From: Cyanocohniella sp. LLY
GTDB lineage: Bacteria; Cyanobacteriota; Cyanobacteriia; Cyanobacteriales; Nostocaceae
NCBI GenBank assembly: GCA_022241785.1
Contig: JAKOMP010000002.1
Coordinates: 110,681 to 174,680 of the forward strand
Length of the DNA: 64,000 nucleotides
Reading direction: 5' to 3'
Made by a program: the position numbers and the translations under genes. Below the pieces are notes generated by a model that ran no database searches, was not told where the DNA came from, and worked only from the letters and a program-made list of their open reading frames with translations. Below, piece after piece: positions 54,137 to 62,835 of this stretch. The number at the start of each line of letters is the position of its first letter. The first letter of the stretch is position 1.

Positions 54137-54718
54137 ATGTCACACTCTTTTGAAAACTACAACATGCAAGAAAGTAAGTTTTTAACGCCTTTTCAAAAAA
54201 AGGCTTTGCTGAAAAGCTTGCAGGCTAATTTACAACCAGAATATCGGCGGCGCATTGAAATTATGTTATTAGCCGATGTGGGTAAATCTCAAAGCCAAAT
54301 CTGTGAAACATTAGGTTGTTCGCAAGAAATGGCGCGCTACTGGATTGGTTTAGCAGAAGCAGGTTTGGCACACAAATGGAATGAGCGTCCAATTGGTAGA
54401 CCAAAGATTGTTAATGATCAATATTTGGCAAGGTTGAAGGAATTAGTTAGCCATAGTCCCCGTGATTATGGTTACGCATTTACCTATTGGACAGCCCAAT
54501 GGTTAAGCAAACATTTAGCCAATGAGTTTAATATTCAAATCAGCGATCGCCACGTTAATCGCCTACTTAAACAAATGGGACTATCAACCAAACGTAAAAG
54601 TTCCAGCCCACCGGAAACTGACCAAATCAAAGATGCTGGAATTACGATTTGTGACTTGCAATCTACCTCCGAGCCGAATTTTAACTGGTCATTAAATCTT
54701 ATTCAGGCCAATAAATAA
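54137..54718 (+). CDS. Helix-turn-helix protein derived from an IS630-type transposase
   Basis: A 193-residue protein from ATG 54137; a TTG at 54125 is less likely. Residues about 20-75 contain a homeodomain-like HTH (RRRIEIMLLADVGKSQSQIC followed by ETLGCSQEMARYWI). A linker GRPKIVND leads to a winged-helix-like second half (WLSKHLANEFNIQISDRHVN, RLLKQMGLS), the N-terminal DNA-binding arrangement of IS630 transposases. The DDE catalytic domain is absent and no terminal repeats flank the gene, so it looks domesticated as a regulator. Its stop is 21 bases before the exporter gene, which suggests co-transcription and control of that operon. Confidence 0.8.
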   Translation: MSHSFENYNMQESKFLTPFQKKALLKSLQANLQPEYRRRIEIMLLADVGKSQSQICETLGCSQEMARYWIGLAEAGLAHKWNERPIGRPKIVNDQYLARLKELVSHSPRDYGYAFTYWTAQWLSKHLANEFNIQISDRHVNRLLKQMGLSTKRKSSSPPETDQIKDAGITICDLQSTSEPNFNWSLNLIQANK

Positions 54719-54739
54719 TTTTGTCTTGGAGGACAGGTA

Positions 54740-57700
54740 ATGACATCAGCGTTTTCCCAGGAACAACTAGCTCAACAACTGATCCAAGTTTTAGGTGAGT
54801 CGCTATCAGAGCGAGAAATTGAAAGGTGCTTGGTAGGGGTAGAAGTTGTGGAACCACCAGTAGCCAAACAATTTTGGCAAGCCGCAACCGCGCCTAATGG
54901 CATTTATATTGTCCTCAAGGGTAAAGTCAGACTGTTAGATGCTTCTAATAACTTAATCACCACCCTGACAACCGGAGGCTGTTTTGGTGAACTGACTTTA
55001 TTTCCCGAAGCCAAGTTTAGCCCTTATGTCGCTAGAGCTTCTGTCAATCTCAAACTTGCCTATTTTCCCCAAGCCGCCTTACAAGAAGTGATCCGCAAAC
55101 ATGCGAGTATCTGCGATCGCCTCAAACAACGTGCCCAATTGTGGGACTTACTATTATTATGTTGCCAAAGCACCCTGATTCCTCACAACGGCTCTGTAGA
55201 AGGGGTTCTCAAAGCATTGTCTTTATTTGAACGACACACATTAGACAGTGGCCCACCCCCATCTGAGTTATTTCCAGATACCAAACTTTGGTTACTACAC
55301 CAGGGAGAACTATTACACACTGATGGACGCATATTAACACCGGGAAACATCTATGTGTATCCCCAACAAGATAGTTGGCAAGCGACACAAGCATCAACTG
55401 TTTACAGCCTGAGAAATGCTAATTGGCAAAGAGCTATAGAATACTGGCCCCAATTGGCACAGTTAGCTAACTTGCAAGAACGCCAAGATGCTGCTGATAA
55501 TTCTCTGGCGGTAGAAATTAAATCCCCCAAAATCAGCCAATTACCCCTACCAGATCCAGAACCCCAAAAGAAGCAAAAACGGGCTTATTTTCCTAGCCCC
55601 AAAGTTAAAGCAGGGCATTGGTGGGGACGTTTAACTAAACGGTATCCCTTCTTTGAACAACAAAGTGCCTCAGATTGTGGTGCGGCTTGCTTAGTGATGA
55701 TTAGTCGCTATTGGGGCAAGCGTTTGAGTGTCAATCGACTGCGAGATTTAGCCAATATTAATCGTACTGGGGCATCACTACGGGGTTTAACAACGGCGGC
55801 GGAAAGTATTGGTTTTACCACCCGTCCGGTAAAAGCAAGCCTAGATAAATTAGCCCAACAAACTCTACCAGCCATCGCCCACTGGGAAGGCAAACATTAT
55901 ATCGTCGTTTACGAAGTCAGCAAAAAACATGTGATTGTGGGTGATCCTGCCATTAGTCAACGCACCCTCACCCATGATGAATTTAAAACTGGTTGGACTG
56001 GTTATGCGTTGTTATTGCAACCCACAGCCCTCCTCAAAGAAACCGCAGAAACGAGTACACAATTCTGGCAGTTCTTTGATTTAATCAAACCCCACTCCAA
56101 AGTTTTGCTAGAAGTCTTCATGGCTTCAGTATTAATTCAAATCTTTGGACTAGTTACACCTTTATTTACCCAGTTGCTATTAGACCGGGTAGTGGTGCAG
56201 GGAAGTACCCTAACATTAAACGCTGTGGGTTTAGGGTTACTAATATTTGGCTTGTTCAGTGTGGTCATGAACGGACTGCGACAATATCTACTAGACCACA
56301 CAGCCAACCGCGTTAGCGTAGCCTTGTTGGTAGGTTTTATTAAACACACCTTCCGTTTACCTTTAGCTTTTTTTGAGTCACGTTATGTAGGGGATATTAT
56401 TTCCCGTGTCCAAGAAAACTATAAAATCCAGCGATTTCTCACCGGAGAAGCTTTATCCATCACCTTGGATTTGTTGACAGTTTTTATCTACGTGGGATTG
56501 ATGTTTTGGTACAGTGCATCAATGGCGTTGCTGAGTTTAGCTATCGTCCCACCATTTTTTATTCTGGCAGTTGTCGCCACACCGTTTTTTCGCCGCATTA
56601 ACCGCGAAGCTTTTAACGCCACAGCCAGCGAAAATAGTTATCTGATTCAATCCCTCTCAGGTATTAGCTCAATTCGCTCAATGGCAATTGAACAGACAGT
56701 CCGCTGGCATTGGGAAGAGTTACTGAACAATGTGATCAAGAAAACCTTTATGGGTCAAATAATCAGTAACCAAATGCAACTTTTTAGCTCCGCCATTGAG
56801 ACTTTAGCAACTACAGGATTACTGTGGTTTGGAGCTTGGTTAGTCATTCAAAACGAACTCACCATTGGACAATTAGTTGCTTTCAATATGTTATTGGGCA
56901 ATATTATTCGTCCTTTTCAAAGATTAGTAGTTTTGTGGAATCAATTTCAGGAGATAGTAATTTCTACTGAGCGCATCAATGATGTTTTAGAAGCCGAACC
57001 AGAAGAAGATTTACACCATAAACCTAGGCAGTTCATCACTAGATTAGAAGGTCATATTAAATTTGAAAATGTCACTTTTCGCTATCACCCAGAAAGTGAT
57101 ATTAATGTCCTAGAAAATCTTAGTTTTGAAATTCTGCCTGAGCAAACTGTAGCAGTGGTAGGGCGTAGCGGTTCCGGGAAAACTACCCTCTCCAAACTAA
57201 TTTTAGGACTATATCTGCCGACAGATGGCAGAGTATTAATTGACGCTCAAGATGTGACTAGTATTTCCTTGCGATCGCTACGTTCACAAATTGGTGTAGT
57301 TGACCAAGATACCTTTTTGTTTGGTGGAACCATCCGCGAAAACATCAACATCGCCCATCCAGAAGCCTCCTTAGAAGAAATCATGGAAGCTGCACGGTTA
57401 GCAGGAGCAGATGAATTCATCAAACTCATGCCCAGCGGCTACGAAACCCAAATTGGTGAAGGTGGGGGGATGTTATCGGGAGGACAACGCCAACGCCTAG
57501 CCATCGCCCGCGCTTTACTGGGTAATCCCCGCTTACTACTTTTAGACGAAGCAACCAGCCACCTCGATGCCGAATCTGAGCGGATTATCCAAAATAACCT
57601 GAAAACAATTCTCAAAGGGCGCACAAGTTTGATTATTGCCCATCGCCTGTCCACAGTGCGTCATGCCGACCTCATTCTGGTATTAGATCGTGGCTTACTT

Positions 57701-57787
57701 GTCGAAAGCGGCACTCACGATGAATTAATTGCCAGCAGAGGTCATTATTATTACCTCAACCAGCAACAACTGGCACCAACCGCTTAA
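54740..57787 (+). CDS. C39 peptidase-containing ABC exporter, HetC paralogue
   Basis: A 1015-residue exporter with the same architecture as HetC: an N-terminal cyclic-nucleotide-binding-like domain (about 40-125), a second degenerate one (155-240), and a C39 peptidase with Cys313 (SASDCGAACLVMI), His386 (GKHYIVVYEV) and Asp402 (IVGDPAI). Six spans follow (about 440-720), then an ATPase with GRSGSGKTT, signature LSGGQRQRLAIARALL and Walker B LLLDEATSHLD. The start follows GGAGGACAGGTA. HlyD follows 133 bases later, so it is a complete type I system apart from a TolC. It probably processes and exports a peptide or small protein. Confidence 0.93.
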   Translation: MTSAFSQEQLAQQLIQVLGESLSEREIERCLVGVEVVEPPVAKQFWQAATAPNGIYIVLKGKVRLLDASNNLITTLTTGGCFGELTLFPEAKFSPYVARASVNLKLAYFPQAALQEVIRKHASICDRLKQRAQLWDLLLLCCQSTLIPHNGSVEGVLKALSLFERHTLDSGPPPSELFPDTKLWLLHQGELLHTDGRILTPGNIYVYPQQDSWQATQASTVYSLRNANWQRAIEYWPQLAQLANLQERQDAADNSLAVEIKSPKISQLPLPDPEPQKKQKRAYFPSPKVKAGHWWGRLTKRYPFFEQQSASDCGAACLVMISRYWGKRLSVNRLRDLANINRTGASLRGLTTAAESIGFTTRPVKASLDKLAQQTLPAIAHWEGKHYIVVYEVSKKHVIVGDPAISQRTLTHDEFKTGWTGYALLLQPTALLKETAETSTQFWQFFDLIKPHSKVLLEVFMASVLIQIFGLVTPLFTQLLLDRVVVQGSTLTLNAVGLGLLIFGLFSVVMNGLRQYLLDHTANRVSVALLVGFIKHTFRLPLAFFESRYVGDIISRVQENYKIQRFLTGEALSITLDLLTVFIYVGLMFWYSASMALLSLAIVPPFFILAVVATPFFRRINREAFNATASENSYLIQSLSGISSIRSMAIEQTVRWHWEELLNNVIKKTFMGQIISNQMQLFSSAIETLATTGLLWFGAWLVIQNELTIGQLVAFNMLLGNIIRPFQRLVVLWNQFQEIVISTERINDVLEAEPEEDLHHKPRQFITRLEGHIKFENVTFRYHPESDINVLENLSFEILPEQTVAVVGRSGSGKTTLSKLILGLYLPTDGRVLIDAQDVTSISLRSLRSQIGVVDQDTFLFGGTIRENINIAHPEASLEEIMEAARLAGADEFIKLMPSGYETQIGEGGGMLSGGQRQRLAIARALLGNPRLLLLDEATSHLDAESERIIQNNLKTILKGRTSLIIAHRLSTVRHADLILVLDRGLLVESGTHDELIASRGHYYYLNQQQLAPTA

Positions 57788-57920
57788 AAACCTGGGAAGT
57801 TTCTGAAGTGATTAGGGACTGGGGACAAATCAATTCAAAATTCAAAATTCAAAATCGAGACTTTTAATTACGAATTACGAATTGTCCCAATTCCCTTGCA
57901 ATTAAATTGTTGAATTACTC
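57788..57920. repeat. Tandem repeats between exporter and adaptor genes
   Basis: ATTCAAAATTCAAAATTCAAAATC (about 57834-57856) and AATTACGAATTACGAATTG (57866-57884) are STRR-type arrays. There is no terminator, so the two genes are probably one operon. Confidence 0.75.
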
Positions 57921-59468
57921 ATGCCAAATTTATCTCAACATTTATCATCTGTAGTTGCGATACCAAAGCAAGATCAGCCTCCCCAGGTTGAAGATTCTCG
58001 TGCTGTTGTTGATTATCAAACCCAGGTAGAAACTGAGGCCAATGATTGGTTTTACGGTACAGAAGAACTGTTAGATGCTTTACCAAGGGTCTGGACACGT
58101 TCTATGTTGTACTTTTTGGTAGCATTCGCTGCCATCGTTTTACCTTGGTCGATGCTCACCAAAATTGATGAAACAGGTAGTGCTAGAGGGCGTTTAGAAC
58201 CCCAAGGAGCAACCCATCAATTGGGGATTGCTGTTCCTGGGAGTGTGAAAACTGTGAATGTGCAAGAAGGCTCGACGGTGCAAGCCGGACAGGTTTTGAT
58301 GGAATTAGACTCTGATATTCTGCAAACAGAGTTGCAACAAGCCCAGACACAACTAAAAGGATTAGGCGATCGCCAAGCGCAACTCAAGCTACTGCAAAAC
58401 CAATTAATGCTGGCGATTAACATTCAAGAGCAACAAAACCAAGCTCAAGAATTAGAAAAACTGTCTCAAGTGAATCAGGCCCAGCAACAACTTGATGCTA
58501 GACAAAGTGCCTATAATTTACAGAGATTAGAAAGACAGGCTTTAGTTGATCAAGCTAGACAAAACATTAATTCTAGCCAAACTGCCGAAAAGTTAGTTCA
58601 GAGTCGTTTTAACCGAGATTTCGCTGAAATTGACCGCTATCGTCAATTATATGAGCAAGGTGCAATTCCCCAAATTCAAGTTGTGGAACTAGAAAAAACG
58701 GCAGAGGAAAGCCAACGTTTACACTTCCAGGCGCAATCTGAAGTTACCCAAGCTCAACTGCGTTTAAGGGAAGAAACGAGCCGTTATCAAGCGACGATGA
58801 GCCAAATTGTTGCAGATATTCAACAAGCCAAACTACGCCTCCAAGAGCAGCAAAGCAGTTATCAAGGGGTCGTCCAAGCAGGCAAACTGGCTCTACTGAG
58901 AACCCAGGAACAACTCAAAGACATGGAACGGCAAATTAGTACCATCAACTCAGAAATAGCTCAAACTCAAAGTCAGATTCAGGGTTTACAGATTCAGCTA
59001 CAACAACGAATAGTGCGATCGCCTGTTGATGGCATTGTGTTTGAAATGCCTGTGCAAAAACCAGGCCCTGTGGTGGAACCAGGACAAATAGTTGCCCACA
59101 TAGCACCTAAGGGTAGTAAATTAATCCTCAAAGCCCAGATACCCAGCCAAAATAGTGGTTTCTTAGAAGTAGGAATGCCAGTCAAAATCAAATTTGATGC
59201 GTATCCTTTCCAAGATTATGGAGTGCTTGAGGGACGTGTTAGTTGGATTTCACCTAACTCCAGAGTTCAAACTAGTAATCAAGGTAGCGTAGATACTTAT
59301 GAGTTAGATATCACCCTAGATCAGCCTTATATGGAAGCTGGTAACAGACAAATCGCTCTCACACCTGGTCAAACAGCAACCGCAGAGGTGATTATTCGTC
59401 AACGTCGAGTCATTGACTTCATCTTAGATCCGTTCAAGAAATTACAAAAAGGCGGTCTGGAACTGTAG
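57921..59468 (+). CDS. HlyD family membrane fusion protein
   Basis: A 515-residue periplasmic adaptor anchored by one span (about 57-78, SMLYFLVAFAAIVLPWSM). A split lipoyl domain (VPGSVKTVNVQEGSTVQAGQ and the part beginning RIVRSPVDGIVFEM) encloses a very long Gln-rich coiled coil (about 125-350) that would reach a TolC channel. A beta-barrel follows (VGMPVKIKFDAYPFQDYGVL). It works with the peptidase-ABC protein encoded just upstream. HetC has no HlyD gene of its own nearby, so this adaptor could in principle serve both. Confidence 0.94.
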   Translation: MPNLSQHLSSVVAIPKQDQPPQVEDSRAVVDYQTQVETEANDWFYGTEELLDALPRVWTRSMLYFLVAFAAIVLPWSMLTKIDETGSARGRLEPQGATHQLGIAVPGSVKTVNVQEGSTVQAGQVLMELDSDILQTELQQAQTQLKGLGDRQAQLKLLQNQLMLAINIQEQQNQAQELEKLSQVNQAQQQLDARQSAYNLQRLERQALVDQARQNINSSQTAEKLVQSRFNRDFAEIDRYRQLYEQGAIPQIQVVELEKTAEESQRLHFQAQSEVTQAQLRLREETSRYQATMSQIVADIQQAKLRLQEQQSSYQGVVQAGKLALLRTQEQLKDMERQISTINSEIAQTQSQIQGLQIQLQQRIVRSPVDGIVFEMPVQKPGPVVEPGQIVAHIAPKGSKLILKAQIPSQNSGFLEVGMPVKIKFDAYPFQDYGVLEGRVSWISPNSRVQTSNQGSVDTYELDITLDQPYMEAGNRQIALTPGQTATAEVIIRQRRVIDFILDPFKKLQKGGLEL

Positions 59469-59500
59469 TCAAGATCTAGTTGTACTTAAAGATAGTAACT

Positions 59501-59575
59501 TAAGTAGGACGGCGTAAATAATTAAAGGTTTGTAGTGAGGACTTTAGTCCTCAAATAAGGGCTGTTCGCCGACTT
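59501..59575. mobile_element. MITE-like element, copy D (partial)
   Basis: TAAGTAGGACGGCGTAAATA, then TTTGTAGTGAGGACTTTAGTCCTCAAATAAGGGCTGTTCGCC. It matches the reverse complement of copy B (42597-42699) but is truncated at the AAGGGCT side. Confidence 0.65.
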
Positions 59576-59637
59576 ACTTAGACTGGGAGTAGAAAATAGG
59601 GACTAGGATTCTTTTTGAATGCAAATTTAACGTAAGC

Positions 59638-59729
59638 AGGACTTACGTAACCAACCACGTATTTCCGTCATTGCGACTGTAGGGAAGCAATCTCAAAGCC
59701 TTAATTTTCGTGGCGAGTGCGTAAGTCCT
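59638..59729. mobile_element. MITE-like element with AGGACTTACG ends, copy E
   Basis: 92 bases with terminal repeats AGGACTTACG (59638-59647) and CGTAAGTCCT (59720-59729). The interior differs from copies A-D (TTCCGTCATTGCGACTGTAGGGAAGC type). Sharing termini but not interiors suggests one transposase mobilises several elements. Confidence 0.7.
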
Positions 59730-60041
59730 AGTAAGTTTGATGAACCCCTCGCCGACACGGAAAGGGGCAAAAATCTCCTTAATTACCAACGAAAGTTAAA
59801 CATTACCCCTCTTTTAATACTTTTTTAAAGCTGATAAAAGAGGGGGCGTATGTAATTGTTATTTATCTAATTAATAAAAAATAATTGCTTATATAATAGT
59901 CTTAACTTTAAATATTAAAACTATCATCAGATAGAGACAATAAAAGATATATCAAGTGAAGATGATGAATACAATACTGATTTGTCTGTAAACCATCAGC
60001 AACCAATGTTTAATTAGTTGGTTAATTGGAGGAATTTAACT
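59730..60041. other. Upstream region of the second parvulin-like gene
   Basis: It begins with a decayed copy of the GATGAACCCCTC...GGGGCAAA element (compare 60910) and then an AT-rich stretch that probably holds the promoter. GGAGG at 60028-60032 is the ribosome site for the gene at 60042. Confidence 0.5.
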
Positions 60042-60824
60042 ATGCCAAATATTTTAAAAGTGTCTAGTGAAGACATTATTTACTATATAAAACTAGCTTG
60101 CCAAATACCTGGAGTGTTAGAGGCGATCGCTACTCAAAAAATCATTGCTGATGCTGCCGATAAAGCAGGAATTGAAATCACCACAGAAGAACTCCAAAAA
60201 GCCGCAGACGGACTCCGTTTAGCTAATAGACTGCTCAAAGCCGAAGATACTTGGGCTTGGTTAGAGAAACATCATCTATCTCTAGATGAATTAGAAGAAA
60301 TAGCCAAAATTAACCTGTTATCGTCCAAATTAGCTAATCATTTATTTGCAGATAAAATTGAACCATTTTTTTATGCACATCAACGCAACTATTCTGGAGC
60401 AGTCACTTACGAAGTTGTTTTAGATGATGAAGATTTGGCTTTAGAACTATTTTATGCCCTCCAAGAAGGCGAAATCAGTTTCCAAGAAATTGCTCGCCAA
60501 TACATCCAACAGCCAGAAATTCGTCGTGCTGGTGGCTACCAGGGAATCCGCCGTCGTGTTGATTTCCGACCTGAGGTAGCAGCCGCCGTTTTTGCCGCTA
60601 CTCCCCCACAAATTTTGAAGCCACTAATTACACCAAAAGGAGTGCATATTATTGCAGTTGAGGAAATCATTAAACCAGAATTAGATGAAAACCTGCGTAT
60701 GCAAATTATGGGAGATTTTTTTACAAATTGGTTACAGCAACAAATCGCTACGATAGAAGTTGTGGCGCATCTTCCAGAGAATAGTAATTCTTTGATACCA
60801 CAAAATCTGCTCAAACCAGCTTAA
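60042..60824 (+). CDS. Parvulin-like peptidyl-prolyl isomerase, paralogue of 52106-52855
   Basis: A 260-residue soluble protein. The ATG at 60042 follows GGAGG with a nine-base spacer; an upstream TTG at 60018 is rejected. The N-terminal SurA-like helices (GIEITTEELQKAADGLRLAN) are followed by a PpiC-like region with GGYQGIRRRVDFRPEVAAAV and LKPLITPKGVHIIAVEEI, closer to the parvulin consensus than its paralogue. No signal peptide. It lies 573 bases downstream of the HlyD gene. Such proteins accompany type I exporters in cyanobacteria and may assist cargo before export. Confidence 0.85.
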   Translation: MPNILKVSSEDIIYYIKLACQIPGVLEAIATQKIIADAADKAGIEITTEELQKAADGLRLANRLLKAEDTWAWLEKHHLSLDELEEIAKINLLSSKLANHLFADKIEPFFYAHQRNYSGAVTYEVVLDDEDLALELFYALQEGEISFQEIARQYIQQPEIRRAGGYQGIRRRVDFRPEVAAAVFAATPPQILKPLITPKGVHIIAVEEIIKPELDENLRMQIMGDFFTNWLQQQIATIEVVAHLPENSNSLIPQNLLKPA

Positions 60825-60854
60825 TTTCCGAATAAAATTTAAGTCATCTCAGTT

Positions 60855-61110
60855 CAGTAAGTTGGTTTGTTCGCGTCAGCGTTGCAAAGCAATAGAAGGA
60901 AACCCAACATTACGTGAGTTCGATGAACCTCTCCCCAACCCCTCTCCGACGCGGAGAGGGGCAGATATATTTCGCATTTTCAACAAAAAATAGGCATTTC
61001 AAAGCCTCTCTCCTTCTAGGGGAGAGGTTTGGAGAGGGGTTTTTAAAATTCGTCGAACTGACGTAACATTTTGCGGGGTTTGTTGGGTTTCACTATTGCT
61101 CAACCTACAT
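60855..61110. repeat. GTTGGGTT-type repeat interrupted by a second element
   Basis: The arms of an AACCCAAC/GTTGGGTT element (AGTTGGTTTG...GGAAACCCAACA and GTTGGGTTTCACTATTGCTC followed by AACCTAC) are split by the element at 60911-61065. Confidence 0.65.
60911..61065. mobile_element. MITE-like element flanked by ACAT duplications
   Basis: Ends TACGTGAGTTCGA (60911-60923) and TCGAACTGACGTA (61053-61065) are inverted with one mismatch. The sequence ACAT precedes the left end and follows the right end, consistent with a 4-bp target duplication. The interior has large CTCTCCCC/GGGGAGAG palindromes. No coding capacity. Confidence 0.7.
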
Positions 61111-61139
61111 TCATTGAGTAATTTATTTTTCGGTAATCT

Positions 61140-62366
61140 CTAAGCAGTGAACCATTCTGGGCCAAATCTGTCTTCTTCAGCTACGAAAGACTCAGTGGCT
61201 GTTGTGCCATCCACAGACCAAATTCTATCTACACCTGTTTGTTGGTCACGCCAGTAGATGTCGGTTTTGCCATCACCATTGAAGTCGCCCAATGATGCCG
61301 TTAAAGTAGGATCATTGCTGGGAAGAAAAGCTTCAGCAGCTATTGTTGAGCCATTCATCAACCAAGCAGTGTTTTCACCAGTTACCTGATTGCGCCAGAA
61401 GATATCAGTTTGACCATCACCATTGAAATCACCAATAGAAGATGTCCAAGATGAGTCTAGTGTAGGTAGCACACCTTCAGTAGCAAAGATACCGTTCATT
61501 GTCCAAATCTTGTTTTCACCTGTTGCTACGTTGCGCCATAGCAAATCAGTTCTCAAGTCACCGTTGAAATCACCAACAGTAAAGTCCCAACCTACTTCTT
61601 GTGATTGCAGCGCAAACTCGGTTTTGTTGGTGCCATTCATAAACCAAGCTTTATTTTCACCTGTGGTTTCATTGCGCCAGAAAATGTCACTTCTGCCATT
61701 AGCGGTGAAATCAACAATGGTGGGAGCGAATGCTGTATCAGTAGTTTCTAGAACAGTGGCGTCGACAACTCTGGTGCCATCCATTGTCCAAATTGCATTT
61801 TGACCAGTTTGTGCATTATGCCAGAAGATATCGGTCTTGCGATCGCCATTGAAATCGGCAATTTTAGCATTCCAGTTGGGGTCAACGGTTTCCAGTGCTA
61901 CTGTATCAGCAACTCTGGTGCCATCCATTAATACAATACGATTCTCACCTGTTAATTCATTTCGTAACAAGAAATCAGTCTTACCATCTCCATTGAAATC
62001 GGCAATTGTATAACTCATGGCTGATAAGTCAAATTGACCTAAAGAAGCCTGCTCAACTACTCTGGTACCATCCATTAAGCGAACAACAATTTCACCAGTT
62101 TCAGCATTAACCCAAAGTTTATCTGTTTTGCCGTCACCATTGAAATCAGGTACAATCGCCGCACTAGTTAAGTAAGGATTGGGATTGGGATTGGCTCCTC
62201 CAAATAAATTTTGAGGTGTTGGTGAGGAACTACTACTTGTTCGTGGTAACTCTGTATTTAAATCTGTGGAAGAATTTCCCACCAAAGATGCTGATATATC
62301 CAAAGATTCATAAAATGAACTTTTTACTTTTTGCTGAAGTCCAGAAGAGTTTGACTGTGAGAACAT
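61140..62366 (-). CDS. FG-GAP/VCBS repeat protein (seven-bladed propeller)
   Basis: A 408-residue protein. After a Ser-rich N-terminal 60 residues come seven repeats with the calcium-binding core DFNGDGKTD and the pattern W-R-N-x-x-T-G-E-N-x-x-W-x-M-N-G-T, about 46 residues each. Seven repeats would close one integrin-like beta-propeller. The fourth repeat (DFTANGRSD) is the least canonical. There is no classical signal peptide, so export, if any, would use another route, possibly the neighbouring type I exporter. Such proteins are common and variable in Nostoc; the ligand is unknown. Confidence 0.88.
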   Translation of the reverse strand: MFSQSNSSGLQQKVKSSFYESLDISASLVGNSSTDLNTELPRTSSSSSPTPQNLFGGANPNPNPYLTSAAIVPDFNGDGKTDKLWVNAETGEIVVRLMDGTRVVEQASLGQFDLSAMSYTIADFNGDGKTDFLLRNELTGENRIVLMDGTRVADTVALETVDPNWNAKIADFNGDRKTDIFWHNAQTGQNAIWTMDGTRVVDATVLETTDTAFAPTIVDFTANGRSDIFWRNETTGENKAWFMNGTNKTEFALQSQEVGWDFTVGDFNGDLRTDLLWRNVATGENKIWTMNGIFATEGVLPTLDSSWTSSIGDFNGDGQTDIFWRNQVTGENTAWLMNGSTIAAEAFLPSNDPTLTASLGDFNGDGKTDIYWRDQQTGVDRIWSVDGTTATESFVAEEDRFGPEWFTA

Positions 62367-62835
62367 AATGTATTTTATGACTGGTTGTCTTCTCAGTTTT
62401 ACCTCTTGCGTTTAGTTAAATTCTGTACTCAAAAAACATTTATTGTGATTTAAATGTTTTGCTTACAAACATTTTCTTTTTATAAATATCATGTTCTCCC
62501 TACATTCATTTAGCGGGTAAATTGTTTCTATAATGTCAAGATATGCCTATATTGTTTTGAACTTTAGATATAAATTATCAAATCGCTAAGATGCTAATAA
62601 CGCCAAGAGAATCAACCAATAATTTCAGGAATCATTTAGAAGTGCTAGCTAGAAAAATCCACATATTGTCATTGGATAGCGCACTTAAAATACTCAAGTG
62701 ATGAATATGTGATAATTGATAATTGGAGATAAAATAAGGATTTGCCTAAATAATTTAAATTAGAAATTACAAAAAGGCATAATCTACAATTATCAAAAGT
62801 GTAAACTAATACTAAAATTGACAATTTGATTGACT
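62367..62835. other. Divergent AT-rich intergenic region
   Basis: It contains the promoters of the FG-GAP gene (minus) and the aminopeptidase gene (plus). No gene or repeat array was recognised. Confidence 0.5.
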
